DNA of 64,000 nt from Agrobacterium vitis (GTDB taxonomy: Bacteria; Pseudomonadota; Alphaproteobacteria; Rhizobiales; Rhizobiaceae): the NCBI RefSeq assembly GCF_013337045.2, contig NZ_CP118259.1, positions 3,179,001 to 3,243,000 on the forward strand, in the 5' to 3' direction. Position 1 is the first letter of the stretch; the number at the start of each line of letters is the position of its first letter. Below, piece after piece: positions 52,931 to 62,480 of this stretch. A model generated the notes under the pieces. The model was not told where the DNA came from. It was given only the letters and a program-made list of their open reading frames with translations, and did not search any database. A program made the translations under genes and the position numbers.

Positions 52931-54511
52931 TCAGGCGCTGCGCACCGGATCAAGCACGACCTTATAGAGCTCGTTGTCATCCCGGTCCATCAGTCGCACG
53001 GAGAGCTGTTCGCTCTGGCCATCGACATCGACGATGCCGAAGAACTGAAGACCCGCAGACGGCGGCAGGTTCTGGCCCTGCTCGGCGGTCGGCGCCTTGA
53101 CGAACTTCAACTCTGGCCCGAAGGTCATGTCGAGATCGCTCGGTCCGAAAGTCCCTGCATGCAAGGGACCGGAGACGAACTCCCAGAACGGGTCAAAATC
53201 CTGAAAAGCCGCCTTGTCGGGATTGTAATAATGGGCGGCGGTGTAATGCACATCCGCCGTCAGCCAGACTGTATTGCGGATGCCTGTCGTCTTCATATGC
53301 CGCAGCAGTTCGGCAATCTCCAGCTCGCGGCCACGCGGCTCGCCATTATGGCCTTGCGCCACGGCTTCCGTGCCTTTCTTGTTGAGAAAGTCGTCCCAGA
53401 CGACCAAGCCCAACGGCATATCGGCGGCGATGATCTTCCAGGTCGCCTTGGAATTGGTCAGTTCCCGCTTCAGCCAGGCCACCTGCTCGGCCCCCAGGAT
53501 GCGCGATTCCGGCGTCTGGACCGTTTCCATGCCATCGTGATTGGAACCTCGATAGCTGCGCATGTCGAGGAAAAACACATCGACCAGCGGACCATGAGAA
53601 ATCTTGCGGTAAACCCGGCCCGGCTCGGCAGGCGTATAGCGGATTGGCGTCATTTCATGGAAGGCGCGGGCAGCACGCGCCGACAGCAGAGCGATAGATT
53701 TTTCAGTGTAGCGATTGTCGGCGGTCAAATCCTTGCCCGACGACCAGTTGTTCAGCACTTCATGGTCGTCCCACTGGTAATGGGTTGGACAGATTGCCGA
53801 CAGTTCCAGCACGTTCTTGTCCATCATATTGTATTTCCACTGGCCGCGATATTCGTCCAGGGTCTCGGCCACCTTGCGCTTTTCATCGGTGACGATGACA
53901 TTCTTCCACTTGGCACCGTTCTTCAGATCAACCTCTTCCTTGAGGGGACCGTCCGCATAAATGGTATCGCCGGAATGCAGGAAGAAATCAGGCTGATGCT
54001 TGGCCATGGTGGCATAGGTCTTCATGCCGGTTTCATCGATGCCCCAGCCCTGGCCCACCGTGTCACCCGACCAGACAAAGCGGACATCGCGCCTGGAGGC
54101 GGGTGCAGTGCGGAACCGACCGGTGATTGGCTCGGAAACACTGTTGATATGAGACAGATCAGCTGCCGTGAACCGATAGAAAATCTCCTGGTCGGCAGGC
54201 ATGTCGGCCAAAAGCCGCTTCACGGCATAGTCACTGTCCGGCAGCGCATTGAGGGCGGGCAAACGCACAGGATTGGCAAAGCTTTCGGTGGTCGAATATT
54301 CCATCATGATCCGCGAAGGGCGGTCTACCCGTGTCCAGATCATCCCGGAATTCAGATCGACATCTCCGGATTGGACGCCGTGGGTGAAAACGGGCCGATC
54401 CGCCGCCCGGGCATAAAACGGCAGCGCCAGACCGGACCCGGCAGCAAGCCCGGCAGCACTGGTGCCGAGAAGAAACGAACGGCGGCTCAGCGCCTTGAAG
54501 GATGTGGACAT
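52931..54511 (-). CDS. phoD: Alkaline phosphatase PhoD, Tat-exported
   Basis: 526-residue PhoD-family phosphodiesterase/alkaline phosphatase that releases phosphate in the periplasm. The twin-arginine signal SRRSFLLGTSAAGLAAG (Arg10-Arg11) leads to a cut near FYARA. Metal-site motifs include FVWSGDTVGQG, HSGDTIYADG and QWDDHEVLNNW. The start at 54511 follows AAGGAG exactly. A terminator-like hairpin with T5 ends directly before this ribosome site, and Pho-box-like repeats lie about 65-95 bases upstream, so control by phosphate supply through PhoB is plausible. Confidence 0.94.
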   Translation of the reverse strand: MSTSFKALSRRSFLLGTSAAGLAAGSGLALPFYARAADRPVFTHGVQSGDVDLNSGMIWTRVDRPSRIMMEYSTTESFANPVRLPALNALPDSDYAVKRLLADMPADQEIFYRFTAADLSHINSVSEPITGRFRTAPASRRDVRFVWSGDTVGQGWGIDETGMKTYATMAKHQPDFFLHSGDTIYADGPLKEEVDLKNGAKWKNVIVTDEKRKVAETLDEYRGQWKYNMMDKNVLELSAICPTHYQWDDHEVLNNWSSGKDLTADNRYTEKSIALLSARAARAFHEMTPIRYTPAEPGRVYRKISHGPLVDVFFLDMRSYRGSNHDGMETVQTPESRILGAEQVAWLKRELTNSKATWKIIAADMPLGLVVWDDFLNKKGTEAVAQGHNGEPRGRELEIAELLRHMKTTGIRNTVWLTADVHYTAAHYYNPDKAAFQDFDPFWEFVSGPLHAGTFGPSDLDMTFGPELKFVKAPTAEQGQNLPPSAGLQFFGIVDVDGQSEQLSVRLMDRDDNELYKVVLDPVRSA

Positions 54512-54530
54512 CAAACCTCTCCTTGAAAAA

Positions 54531-54558
54531 CGACGCCGGTTCAACAGAACCGACGTCG
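54531..54558 (-). terminator. Terminator hairpin before phoD
   Basis: A 12-bp stem (one G-T pair in RNA on the minus strand) with a 4-base TGTT loop, followed by TTTTT on the minus strand. It lies 82 bases after the M3-peptidase stop and only about 20 bases before the phoD start codon. It ends the peptidase mRNA and may also act as an attenuator for phoD. Confidence 0.8.
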
Positions 54559-54575
54559 GAGCCAAACAGAGAGAC

Positions 54576-54604
54576 ATGTCAGGCGCTTAACCGCAGCGTG
54601 ACAG
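54576..54604 (-). promoter_or_regulatory. Pho-box-like repeats upstream of phoD
   Basis: On the minus strand CTGTCAC (54598-54604) and CTGACAT (54576-54582) lie 22 bases apart, two 11-base PhoB periods. Between them CGGTTAA is a weak middle unit, and an AT-rich ATTTAAT precedes. The PhoB half-site consensus is CTGTCAT. The match is partial, but the place before phoD is right. Confidence 0.35.
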
Positions 54605-54639
54605 TTTCATTAAATTTCCTGTCGCAGCAGCCGAACAGC

Positions 54640-56724
54640 TTATGCCGCAAGCCCACGCTTCTTCAACATCGCTTCCGGGCTCGGCAACCGGCCACGGAAA
54701 GCCTTGTAGGTTTCTTCCGGGTCCACCGCCCCGCCGATAGCGTAGATATTGTCCTTCAAACGTGCAGCCATATCAGCATTGAAGGCATTGCCGGTTTCCT
54801 CGAAAGCCTCGAAAGCATCGGCATCCAGCACTTCCGACCACATGTAGGAATAATAGCCAGCCGAATAGCCATCGCCGGAAAACACATGCTGGAAATGCGG
54901 CGTGGCATGGCGCATGACGATGGAAGCCGGCATGCCAATGTTTTGGAGAATCTCGGCCTGCACCGCCATCGGATCGCCCACCTGATCTTCCCGCGTGTGA
55001 AACGCCATATCGACCAGCGCCGATGAGGTGAATTCGACCGTATCGAACCCGGCATTGAAGGTCTGGGCTGCCAGAACCTTGTCGAGCAAGGCCTGCGGCA
55101 TGGCCTCGCCGGTCTGGTAGTGCACGGCATAGGTTTTCAGGATATCCGGCACCGTCAACCAATGTTCATAGAGCTGCGAGGGCAGTTCCACAAAGTCACG
55201 CGACACCGCCGTGCCTGATACCGACGGGTAAGTGACGTCAGACAGCATCCCATGCAGGGCATGGCCGAATTCATGAAACAGCGTGCGGGCATCGTCCAGG
55301 GACAGCAGCGCTGGCTTGCCTTCGGCAGGCTTGGCGAAATTGCAGACATTGTAGATGATGGGCAATTCGCCGTGCATGCCGTTCTTCAAGGCCAGTTTGT
55401 GCTGCGACTGGAAAGAACTCATCCAGGCGCCGGAGCGCTTCGAGGACCGGGCGAAATAATCGCCAAGGAACAGCGCCTTCAGCGTGCCATCCGCCTGGCG
55501 GATTTCAAACACCCGCACATCGGGGTGATAGCCCTTCACATCGTTCAGCGGCACGGCCGTGATGCCGAACAGCTTTTGCGCCACGGCAAAGCAGGCTTCG
55601 ATGATTTTTTCCAGTTGCAGATAGGGCTTCAGTTCAGCTTCCGAAAAATTGAACCGTTCAGAGCGCAGCTTCTCGGCATAAAAACGCCAATCCCAGGGCG
55701 CAACCTCATGATTCTTGCCATCCTTGGCAATCAGGTCCGCCAATTCCTGCTCTTCGATGGCCGCCTGGGCGACAGCGCGTTCCCAAACCTGCATCAGCAA
55801 GCCGTTGACCGCTTCCGGGGTCTTGGCCATGGTATTGTCGAGCTTCAGGGCGGCAAAATTCTTGTAGCCCAACAGCTTGGCCTTTTCCGCCCGAAGCGCC
55901 AGGGTTTCGGTCACAATGGCGCGGTTGTCACGCTCACCGCCATTTTCACCCCGCGCCACCCAGGCCTTGAAGGCGACCTCCCGCAGATCCCGCCGCTCGG
56001 AAAAGGTCAGGAACGGCACGATAACCGAGCGCGACAGCGTCACGGCATAGGCTTCGCCCTTGCCACGGGCTTGCGCGGCAGAGGCCATCGCGTCCTTCAG
56101 AAAATCGGGAATGCCCGCCAACTCGTCATCGCTGGTCAGCGGCAATGCCCAATCGGTCTCATCGCCCAGCACGTTCTGGCCGAAATTGGCGCCAAGGCTG
56201 GCCAGCCGCTCATTGATCGCTGCCAACCGCTCCTGTTCGGGTTTGGCGAGCTTGGCTCCAGCCTTGACGAAGCCTTTCCAGTGCCGTTCCAGCACCCGGG
56301 TCTGCTCCAGCGTCAGGCCCAGGCTGTCGCGCTTTTCCCACAAGGCATCGACGCGGGCAAACAGCGCGGCATTCATGCTGATCTTTGAATAGTGGCGCGA
56401 CATTTTCGGCGCGATCTCGCGCTCCAGCGCCTGGATGACCTGGTTGGTATCGGCACCGGCCTTGTTCCAGAACAATGCCGAGACCCGCGACAGGCCGTCT
56501 CCGGCTATCTCCAGCGCAACGATAGTGTTGTCGAATGTCGGCTCCGACGGATAGTTGGCGATGGTGTCGATGTCTGCGTCGTGCTCGGCCAGCGCCATGT
56601 CAAAAGCCGGGGCGAAATCCTCATCGCCGATGGCGGTGAAATTCGGCAGGCCATGCGGCCCATTCCAGTCGGTGACGGTGGCAAAGGCGCCGTTGGGGCC
56701 AAGATTACGGTCTGGAGATGTCAT
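54640..56724 (-). CDS. M3-family oligopeptidase (Dcp/OpdA-like)
   Basis: 694-residue zinc metallopeptidase of the thimet oligopeptidase family, probably cytosolic, that trims short peptides. The zinc motif HEFGH is at 484-488 (LFHEFGHALHGML) with the downstream Glu-containing helix. The length suits peptidyl-dipeptidase Dcp or oligopeptidase A; without alignment I cannot choose between them. The frame is open far upstream (to 56871), but MTSPDRNLGPNG at 56724, with AGGA upstream, fits the family start better. Confidence 0.92.
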   Translation of the reverse strand: MTSPDRNLGPNGAFATVTDWNGPHGLPNFTAIGDEDFAPAFDMALAEHDADIDTIANYPSEPTFDNTIVALEIAGDGLSRVSALFWNKAGADTNQVIQALEREIAPKMSRHYSKISMNAALFARVDALWEKRDSLGLTLEQTRVLERHWKGFVKAGAKLAKPEQERLAAINERLASLGANFGQNVLGDETDWALPLTSDDELAGIPDFLKDAMASAAQARGKGEAYAVTLSRSVIVPFLTFSERRDLREVAFKAWVARGENGGERDNRAIVTETLALRAEKAKLLGYKNFAALKLDNTMAKTPEAVNGLLMQVWERAVAQAAIEEQELADLIAKDGKNHEVAPWDWRFYAEKLRSERFNFSEAELKPYLQLEKIIEACFAVAQKLFGITAVPLNDVKGYHPDVRVFEIRQADGTLKALFLGDYFARSSKRSGAWMSSFQSQHKLALKNGMHGELPIIYNVCNFAKPAEGKPALLSLDDARTLFHEFGHALHGMLSDVTYPSVSGTAVSRDFVELPSQLYEHWLTVPDILKTYAVHYQTGEAMPQALLDKVLAAQTFNAGFDTVEFTSSALVDMAFHTREDQVGDPMAVQAEILQNIGMPASIVMRHATPHFQHVFSGDGYSAGYYSYMWSEVLDADAFEAFEETGNAFNADMAARLKDNIYAIGGAVDPEETYKAFRGRLPSPEAMLKKRGLAA

Positions 56725-56931
56725 CACGAAGCAATCCTTCTCATCAATGACAAAGATATAGGCGATCACTCCCGTCATTGTCACCCCTGCGTCCCCCCTC
56801 TGTTGCGCGGGAGGGGGCATCAGTGGGATCTCCGATAGCAATGACCGGCGACCGCCCGAAGGATTTTCCATTTCAATTGCCCGCCCGCTGGCTTACCAGT
56901 GATCCATGCACGTTGAATATGCCTCCGCCCC

Positions 56932-58140
56932 ATGACGAAATCCGCCACGCCGCCGTCCCGGATGAGCGAGAACCGCACCTCCCTGCTTGGCGCACTGCTG
57001 ACCATGATCGGTCCGCTGTCCATGGCGATTTACACCCCCGCCATGCCGCAATTGGTCCATGCCTTTTCCACCACGGATGCGGCGATCAAGCTTAGCCTGT
57101 CACTGTATTTCGCGGGTTTTGCCTGCGCACAATTGCTGTCCGGCCCGTGTTCCGATGCGTTTGGACGGCGCAATGCAACGCTGGGCTTTCTTGGCATATA
57201 CCTCTTAGGCAGTCTCGCCGCCGCCTTTGCGCCAACGGTGGAATTGCTGCTGGCCGGGCGCATCATTCAGGGCATCGGCGCATCCGTCGGGGTCACGGTG
57301 TCGCGCGCCATGGTCCGCGACCAGTTCGTCGGGGAGCAGGCCTCTCGGATCATCAATATGATCGGCATTATGCTGGCCATCGGACCGGCCATGGGGCCGA
57401 CCGTCGGTGGGCTGGCGCTTGTCGCCTTCGGTTGGCAATCGGTGTTTCTGCTGATGGTCGGATTCGGCGTGGTCAGCATTATCACGGTCGCCATTCTGAT
57501 GGCGGAAACCGCGGTGCCGGACCGGCAGATGATCCGTCCGGCCCGGCTAATCGCCTCTTACGCGACCTTGATGGCCGACCGGCGGGTCTTATGCTCGGCC
57601 CTGGTTCTGGGCGGCTGTGTCGGCGCGCTTTATGCGCAATCCACCATGCTACCTTTCGTTTTGATCAACAAGGTCGGGCTGTCGCCAGCGCAATTCGGCC
57701 TTGGCATGCTGATGCAGACCGGCTCCTATTTCGCCGGTTCGGTGGCGCTGCGGCTGGTATCGAAGCATTTGCGAGCCGGTCAGGCGCTACGCTTCGGGCT
57801 GGCGCTGGCTGGATGCGGTGGATTGCTGATCTTTTTGTCCACCCATCTGTTGACGCCAACCTATCTCTCCATCATGGCACCGGTCGCCGTCTGCGCCTTC
57901 GGCATGGCCTTCGTCATTCCCGACATCTCCACCGCAGGCCTGTTGCCGCATCCTAAGCTGGCGGGCTCGGCGGCCGCCCTGATGGGCTTCGTGCAGATGA
58001 GCTGCGGTTTTCTGGGCGGGCTTGCCGCCTCCTGGCTTGGCGATCCGCTGACCGCCTTCGGCACCATCATTCCCCTGATGGAATTGATGGCGATCATAGC
58101 CTATCTCGGCTTCCTTCGCGCCTTGAAACAGATCCAGTAA
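56932..58140 (+). CDS. Bcr/CflA-family MFS multidrug exporter
   Basis: 402 residues with 12 membrane helices of the DHA1 drug:proton antiporter group. GPCSDAFGRRNATLGFLG is the loop 2-3 motif, and ASVGVTVSRAMVRDQF in helix 4-5 and IGPAMGPTVGGL in helix 5 (motif C) mark an antiporter. Bcr/CflA members export bicyclomycin, chloramphenicol or similar compounds; the substrate here is unknown. It is convergent with argG and shares its terminator. Confidence 0.92.
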   Translation: MTKSATPPSRMSENRTSLLGALLTMIGPLSMAIYTPAMPQLVHAFSTTDAAIKLSLSLYFAGFACAQLLSGPCSDAFGRRNATLGFLGIYLLGSLAAAFAPTVELLLAGRIIQGIGASVGVTVSRAMVRDQFVGEQASRIINMIGIMLAIGPAMGPTVGGLALVAFGWQSVFLLMVGFGVVSIITVAILMAETAVPDRQMIRPARLIASYATLMADRRVLCSALVLGGCVGALYAQSTMLPFVLINKVGLSPAQFGLGMLMQTGSYFAGSVALRLVSKHLRAGQALRFGLALAGCGGLLIFLSTHLLTPTYLSIMAPVAVCAFGMAFVIPDISTAGLLPHPKLAGSAAALMGFVQMSCGFLGGLAASWLGDPLTAFGTIIPLMELMAIIAYLGFLRALKQIQ

Positions 58141-58141
58141 A

Positions 58142-58171
58142 AAACCGCCGCCAGTGTCCCGGCGGCGGTTT
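58142..58171. terminator. Shared terminator between the MFS gene and argG
   Basis: An 11-bp stem (AAACCGCCGCC / GGCGGCGGTTT) with an 8-base loop. T-runs follow on both strands, longer on the minus strand (TTTTTT), serving the two convergent genes. Confidence 0.9.
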
Positions 58172-58192
58172 CAACTCTTTCAAATCCTATGA

Positions 58193-59416
58193 TTACTTGC
58201 CGAGATTGCGCTTGGCCAGCGTGCGCAGACGAAGTGCATTGAGCTTGATGAAGCCTGCCGCATCCTTCTGGTCATAGGCGCCCTGATCGTCTTCAAAAGT
58301 GACGAGCTGGTCGGAATAAAGCGACTTTGGCGATTCGCGGCCGATGACCATGACATTGCCCTTGTAGAGCTTCAGCGTCACTTCGCCTTCGACATGTTCC
58401 TGGCTCTTATCGATCATCGCCTGCAACATTTCACGCTCCGGCGAGAACCAGAAACCGTAATAGATCAGCTCGGCATAGCGCGGCATCAGCTCATCCTTGA
58501 GATGAGCAGCGCCACGATCCAGCGTGATCGATTCGATGGCGCGGTGGGCGGTCAACAGGATGGTACCGCCGGGGGTCTCGTAAACGCCACGGCTCTTCAT
58601 GCCGACGAAGCGGTTTTCAACCAGATCCAGACGGCCAATGCCGTTGTCACGGCCATAGGTGTTGAGTTCCGCCAACAGCGTCGCCGGGCTCATCCGCACG
58701 CCGTTGATCGACACGGCATCGCCCTTTTCAAAGCCGACCTTGATGACGGTCGCCTTATCGGGAGCGGCTTCCGGCGAAATCGTGCGCATATGCACATATT
58801 CCGGTGCTTCCTGGGAAGGATCTTCCAGAACCTTGCCCTCGGAAGAGGAATGCAACAGGTTGGCATCGACGGAGAACGGCGCTTCGCCCTTCTTGTCCTT
58901 GGCGACCGGGATCTGGTTCTGCTCGGCAAAGGCCAGCAAATCGGTGCGGCTCTTGAAAGCCCAGTCACGCCAGGGCGCGATGATCTTGATATCAGGGTTC
59001 AACGCATAGGCCGAAAGCTCGAAGCGAACCTGGTCATTGCCCTTGCCGGTCGCGCCGTGAGCGATAGCATCGGCACCGGTCTTCTTGGCAATCTCGATCA
59101 GGTGCTTGGAAATCAGCGGCCGGGCAATCGAGGTGCCGAGCAGGTAGACGCCTTCATAGACGGCATTGGCGCGGAACATCGGGAAGACGAAATCGCGGAC
59201 GAATTCCTCGCGGACATCCTCGATGAAGATTTCCTTGATGCCCAGCATTTCCGCCTTCTTGCGGGCCGGTTCCAGCTCTTCGCCCTGACCGAGATCGGCG
59301 GTAAAGGTCACGACTTCAGCGCCGAGTTCGGTCTGGAGCCATTTCAGGATGATCGAGGTATCGAGACCGCCGGAATAGGCGAGAACGACCTTTTTGACGT
59401 CTTTCGGAAGTACCAT
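58193..59416 (-). CDS. argG: Argininosuccinate synthase
   Basis: 407 residues. It joins citrulline and aspartate with ATP in arginine synthesis. The P-loop-like [12 protein letters not shown] (about 10-21) binds ATP, and [12 protein letters not shown] and [18 protein letters not shown] segments are conserved. The start at [11 protein letters not shown] fits homologues; 11 extra codons upstream are unlikely. It has its own control region, divergent from the SDR gene. Confidence 0.97.
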   Translation of the reverse strand: MVLPKDVKKVVLAYSGGLDTSIILKWLQTELGAEVVTFTADLGQGEELEPARKKAEMLGIKEIFIEDVREEFVRDFVFPMFRANAVYEGVYLLGTSIARPLISKHLIEIAKKTGADAIAHGATGKGNDQVRFELSAYALNPDIKIIAPWRDWAFKSRTDLLAFAEQNQIPVAKDKKGEAPFSVDANLLHSSSEGKVLEDPSQEAPEYVHMRTISPEAAPDKATVIKVGFEKGDAVSINGVRMSPATLLAELNTYGRDNGIGRLDLVENRFVGMKSRGVYETPGGTILLTAHRAIESITLDRGAAHLKDELMPRYAELIYYGFWFSPEREMLQAMIDKSQEHVEGEVTLKLYKGNVMVIGRESPKSLYSDQLVTFEDDQGAYDQKDAAGFIKLNALRLRTLAKRNLGK

Positions 59417-59752
59417 GAGTGCGAAGTCCGTGTGTCTGGGCGAGGCCACTGAACCGGGCCTCCTCGGGTTGGAGGCACTTTTAGCCGGATTGGCGCGTCA
59501 TGCAAGGGTGAAGCCCTCCGACAATGGCACAAGGCGAGCCCGGACAGGCAAAGCCGGTCTGAAAACACCGACCCGGATTTGACTTGAAATTTGACTTGGA
59601 CGCTGCAAGTCCCATATGCCGATGGTCAGCATTGCGACAATTCCACGGGTAATATCAAGTATTTCAGCCAGGAATTGCATAGAAACGGTAGAATTGGAGC
59701 GGTTCGTTATCCTCAATCAAGAACCGCTTTCAAACGATCAAAGGAGCAAGAC

Positions 59753-60607
59753 ATGACCGACATTCAATCGGTAATTGCCAAGGGCAAGGTCGCGGTCGTC
59801 ACCGGGGCAGCCTCAGGCATCGGCCTTGCCGCCGCCAAGGCTTTCGCCAGCCAGGGCATGTGCGTCGTGCTCGCCGATCTCGGCGGAGACGCGCTTGCCA
59901 ATGCACGCAGCGAAGTCGCCACTTTCTCTGAAAATCCGGAGAGCGATATCGTCCCCATCGAGACAGATGTCAGCAAGCTGGATGAGCTGGAAGCACTGGA
60001 GCGCGCCGTGCTTCAACGCTTCGGGCGTGTCCACCTGTTGATGAACAACGCCGGCATCCAGCCAGGCAGCAGCCTGTTCGGACCGATGGTCAACTGGGAC
60101 AACGTGTTTGCCGTCAATCTGATGGGCGTTATCCATGGCACGAGGGTGTTCGGGCCTGATATGATCGCCCACAAAGACCCGGCCATCATCATCAATACCG
60201 GCTCCAAGCAGGGCATCACCACACCGCCCGGCGACCCCGCCTATAATGTTGCCAAAGCCGGCGTCAAAGCTTTCACCGAGGCTTTGCAACATGAACTGCG
60301 CAACACGCCGGACTGCAATGTCAGTGCCCATCTGCTGATTCCCGGCTTCGTCTTCACCGGTCTGACAGCCGGTGAACGGACGACAAAGCCCGACGCGGCC
60401 TGGACCCCGGAGCAGACGGTGGATTTCATGCTGGACAGCCTCAAACGCGGCGATTTCTACATTCTCTGCCCTGATAACGATGTCAACCGGGCGACAGATG
60501 AGAAGCGTATTGCCTGGGCGGCTGGCGACATCATCGAAAACCGTCCGCCGCTGTCGCGCTGGCACCCTGACTACGCAGAGGCCTTCAAGGCGCATTTGCA
60601 AGGCTGA
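59753..60607 (+). CDS. Short-chain dehydrogenase/reductase
   Basis: 284 residues, classical SDR fold. The NAD(P)-binding TGAASGIG is at 17-24, NNAG at 98-101, and the catalytic Ser151, Tyr164 and Lys168 (YNVAK) are in place. The C-terminal region (about 215-284) is somewhat longer than a minimal SDR and may shape the substrate pocket. AAGGAG lies before the ATG at 59753, which excludes a 54-codon upstream extension. The substrate is not known; it stands alone. Confidence 0.92.
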   Translation: MTDIQSVIAKGKVAVVTGAASGIGLAAAKAFASQGMCVVLADLGGDALANARSEVATFSENPESDIVPIETDVSKLDELEALERAVLQRFGRVHLLMNNAGIQPGSSLFGPMVNWDNVFAVNLMGVIHGTRVFGPDMIAHKDPAIIINTGSKQGITTPPGDPAYNVAKAGVKAFTEALQHELRNTPDCNVSAHLLIPGFVFTGLTAGERTTKPDAAWTPEQTVDFMLDSLKRGDFYILCPDNDVNRATDEKRIAWAAGDIIENRPPLSRWHPDYAEAFKAHLQG

Positions 60608-60615
60608 GTGGCCTT
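60600..60615 (+). terminator. Weak terminator at the end of the SDR gene
   Basis: AAGGC / GCCTT stem around the TGA stop codon, followed by TTT on the plus strand. The stem is only 5 bp. Confidence 0.4.
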
Positions 60616-60749
60616 TTTGTCTTAAACGTCAGGCCGTGACAGGTGGCTCCCGACATCTGTTACGGTCCTGCTAAATTTACGAGAATTCTATTTAAATTTT
60701 CGCGCTATGAGTGTATCGATATCTTCATTATTGTTATGGAGATGTTTCA

Positions 60750-61565
60750 ATGACTGTTTTTTACGCCTGGGTTAATCCCGCATTTTTTGAAGGCAATCCT
60801 CTCGATCACACCTGGGTCACGACCTATAACAACAGGGTTGCCACCTATGCGACAATCGATGCGGTGACACAGGCCGGGCAAACCTATTGGTATTGCTGGG
60901 GTGATTTTCACGCCACCGGCTCCACGGATGATTATCCAACCGGCCTGCTTGCCCAGCAGGACGGCAACACCGCCGTCGCCAGCTGCCTTGTCGAACCCAA
61001 TGTCGAGGGATCGCTTTCCAATTCACCGCCGAACGGAACCATTCTGGTCTATGGTGTGAATGGCGTGTGCCATCAGATTGCCAACCAAGTGCTATATGCG
61101 ACGAAAACGGCAACCACAGCACCTTTGACCGTCAAGGGCGCAGCCGGATATGCCTTGAGTACCTTTCTCTATGGTACCTATGGCACCCGCAAGGCAGCAT
61201 GGGCAAAGAATATCACCACCTGCACAGCGGGAGAGACCAGCGGAGCGATCCGGGAAGAGGATGCGATGAGCGACCTGCCAGACGATTTTCTCGACCATGC
61301 CCGCCAGACACTGGGCGACCAGCCCGAAAAGCTGCAAAAACTGCTGGACTTGCGAGAGGCTGTTGCATCCTACATGGCAATGGACCTGCCAGGCACGGCA
61401 GCGCCTTCCATAGACCTTATCAACGCGCGTAACCAGCACATGCTGGATCAGGCCGCGGACCTTCTCGGGGCAGCCGATTTTGAAAAGGTCTTCGGCATTC
61501 ATCCCCAAAAACGGGTGAAACTGGTCCATCCGTCACAGTTGGAAACCACCAGAGAGCAAAAATAA
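60750..61565 (+). CDS. Uncharacterised two-domain protein, possible permuted papain-like fold
   Basis: 271 residues; family not recognised. The N-terminal domain (about 1-160) is rich in Tyr, Trp and Thr, with HTWVTTYNNR (His20, Trp22), YWYCWGDFH and YGVNGVCHQIANQVLY (Cys107-His108). A His in an early strand followed by a Cys at the start of a helix is the order seen in permuted NlpC/P60 and LRAT-like thiol enzymes; that is my inference. After a low-complexity link, the C-terminal part (about 172-250) is helical and acidic (SDLPDDFLDHARQTL). No signal peptide is visible. The start follows GGAG 8 bases away. The upstream gap is AT-rich, and the gene is monocistronic. Confidence 0.78.
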   Translation: MTVFYAWVNPAFFEGNPLDHTWVTTYNNRVATYATIDAVTQAGQTYWYCWGDFHATGSTDDYPTGLLAQQDGNTAVASCLVEPNVEGSLSNSPPNGTILVYGVNGVCHQIANQVLYATKTATTAPLTVKGAAGYALSTFLYGTYGTRKAAWAKNITTCTAGETSGAIREEDAMSDLPDDFLDHARQTLGDQPEKLQKLLDLREAVASYMAMDLPGTAAPSIDLINARNQHMLDQAADLLGAADFEKVFGIHPQKRVKLVHPSQLETTREQK

Positions 61566-61646
61566 GCCTCGCATCGGCTTGCTGAAAAGGGATCGCGGAT
61601 CGTAACATGGCCCGCGAACCTTCTTCATATGCCATGCGAGATAGTC

Positions 61647-62288
61647 ATGACCTTCATACCGGGCCTGCCGACCCTACTAGCCTTTACCGCCGCCTGCCTG
61701 TTGCTGGCGGCCACACCCGGGCCGGACATGACACTCTCCATCAGCCGTGCATTGCGCGATGGCAAGGCGGCGGGTCTTGCCGTGCTGATCGGCACCAATC
61801 TCGGGATTGCGGTCCACACGATGCTGGTGGCTTTCGGGGTCTCCGCCCTGATCGTCGCTTCGCCGACCGCCTTTCTGATCCTGAAAAGCGGTGGGGCTGC
61901 CTATCTGGCCTGGCTCGCCTTCCAGGCAATTCGCCACGGTTCGAAATTTGTCGCCACGCCTGAAGCGGGCGCAAAGGGCAGCGTGAAGGCGGCGTTTCTC
62001 AACGGGATCTGGGTCAATCTGCTCAACCCGAAGGTCATCATTTTCTTCATGACCTTCCTGCCGCAATTCGTCACCGCCCATGACCCTGATGTCACGGGCA
62101 AGCTGCTGTTCCTCGGCTTTTGGTTCATGCTGGTGTCACTCCCCATCACGGTCGCCATCGTGCTGGCCGCCGATAAGCTGGCTGGCTGGCTGCAACAAAA
62201 TCCGAAAGTGCTGAGGGGAATGGATTACACCTTTGCAGGTGTGTTTTCAGTCTTTGCCGCCAAGATCCTGATGACCCAAGCGCGATAA
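61647..62288 (+). CDS. LysE/RhtB-family exporter
   Basis: 213 residues with six membrane segments. LLAATPGPDMTLSISRALRDG holds the family's PGP loop and LLNPKVIIFFMTFLPQF the NPK motif. It is a second, diverged copy of this family in the window. The substrate is probably an amino acid. The ATG at 61647 with a weak GAGA upstream is chosen over one 6 codons earlier. Confidence 0.88.
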   Translation: MTFIPGLPTLLAFTAACLLLAATPGPDMTLSISRALRDGKAAGLAVLIGTNLGIAVHTMLVAFGVSALIVASPTAFLILKSGGAAYLAWLAFQAIRHGSKFVATPEAGAKGSVKAAFLNGIWVNLLNPKVIIFFMTFLPQFVTAHDPDVTGKLLFLGFWFMLVSLPITVAIVLAADKLAGWLQQNPKVLRGMDYTFAGVFSVFAAKILMTQAR

Positions 62289-62351
62289 CCCAGGCACGAT
62301 GACAGAGGCGGTGCTTACAGGGCCGCGATGAAACAAGCCCGATACCGCAGA

Positions 62352-62480
62352 TCAATGAACGTGTTTGCGCGATTTCTCAGCGTCAATGCGGTCCTTGCGG
62401 GTGATGAAGAGCATGAAAAAGCCAATCATCAATCCGCCGACAGGCATGATCAACATTGTCAGAAATTGCTCTGTGCTCAT
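62352..62480 (-). CDS. Very small single-span membrane protein
   Basis: 42 residues, one membrane helix (about 6-27, FLTMLIMPVGGLMIGFFMLF) and a basic tail (TRKDRIDAEKSRKHVH). Its ATG overlaps the stop of the 74-residue gene (ATGA), and AAAGG lies upstream, so it is probably translated in coupling with it. Function unknown. The basic C-terminal tail suggests a cytoplasmic C-terminus. Confidence 0.65.
   Translation of the reverse strand: MSTEQFLTMLIMPVGGLMIGFFMLFITRKDRIDAEKSRKHVH

Noticed and set aside
56794..56817. CCCCCTC / GAGGGGG inverted repeat as a terminator
   Set aside because: It lies in a divergent promoter region and has no T-run on either strand.
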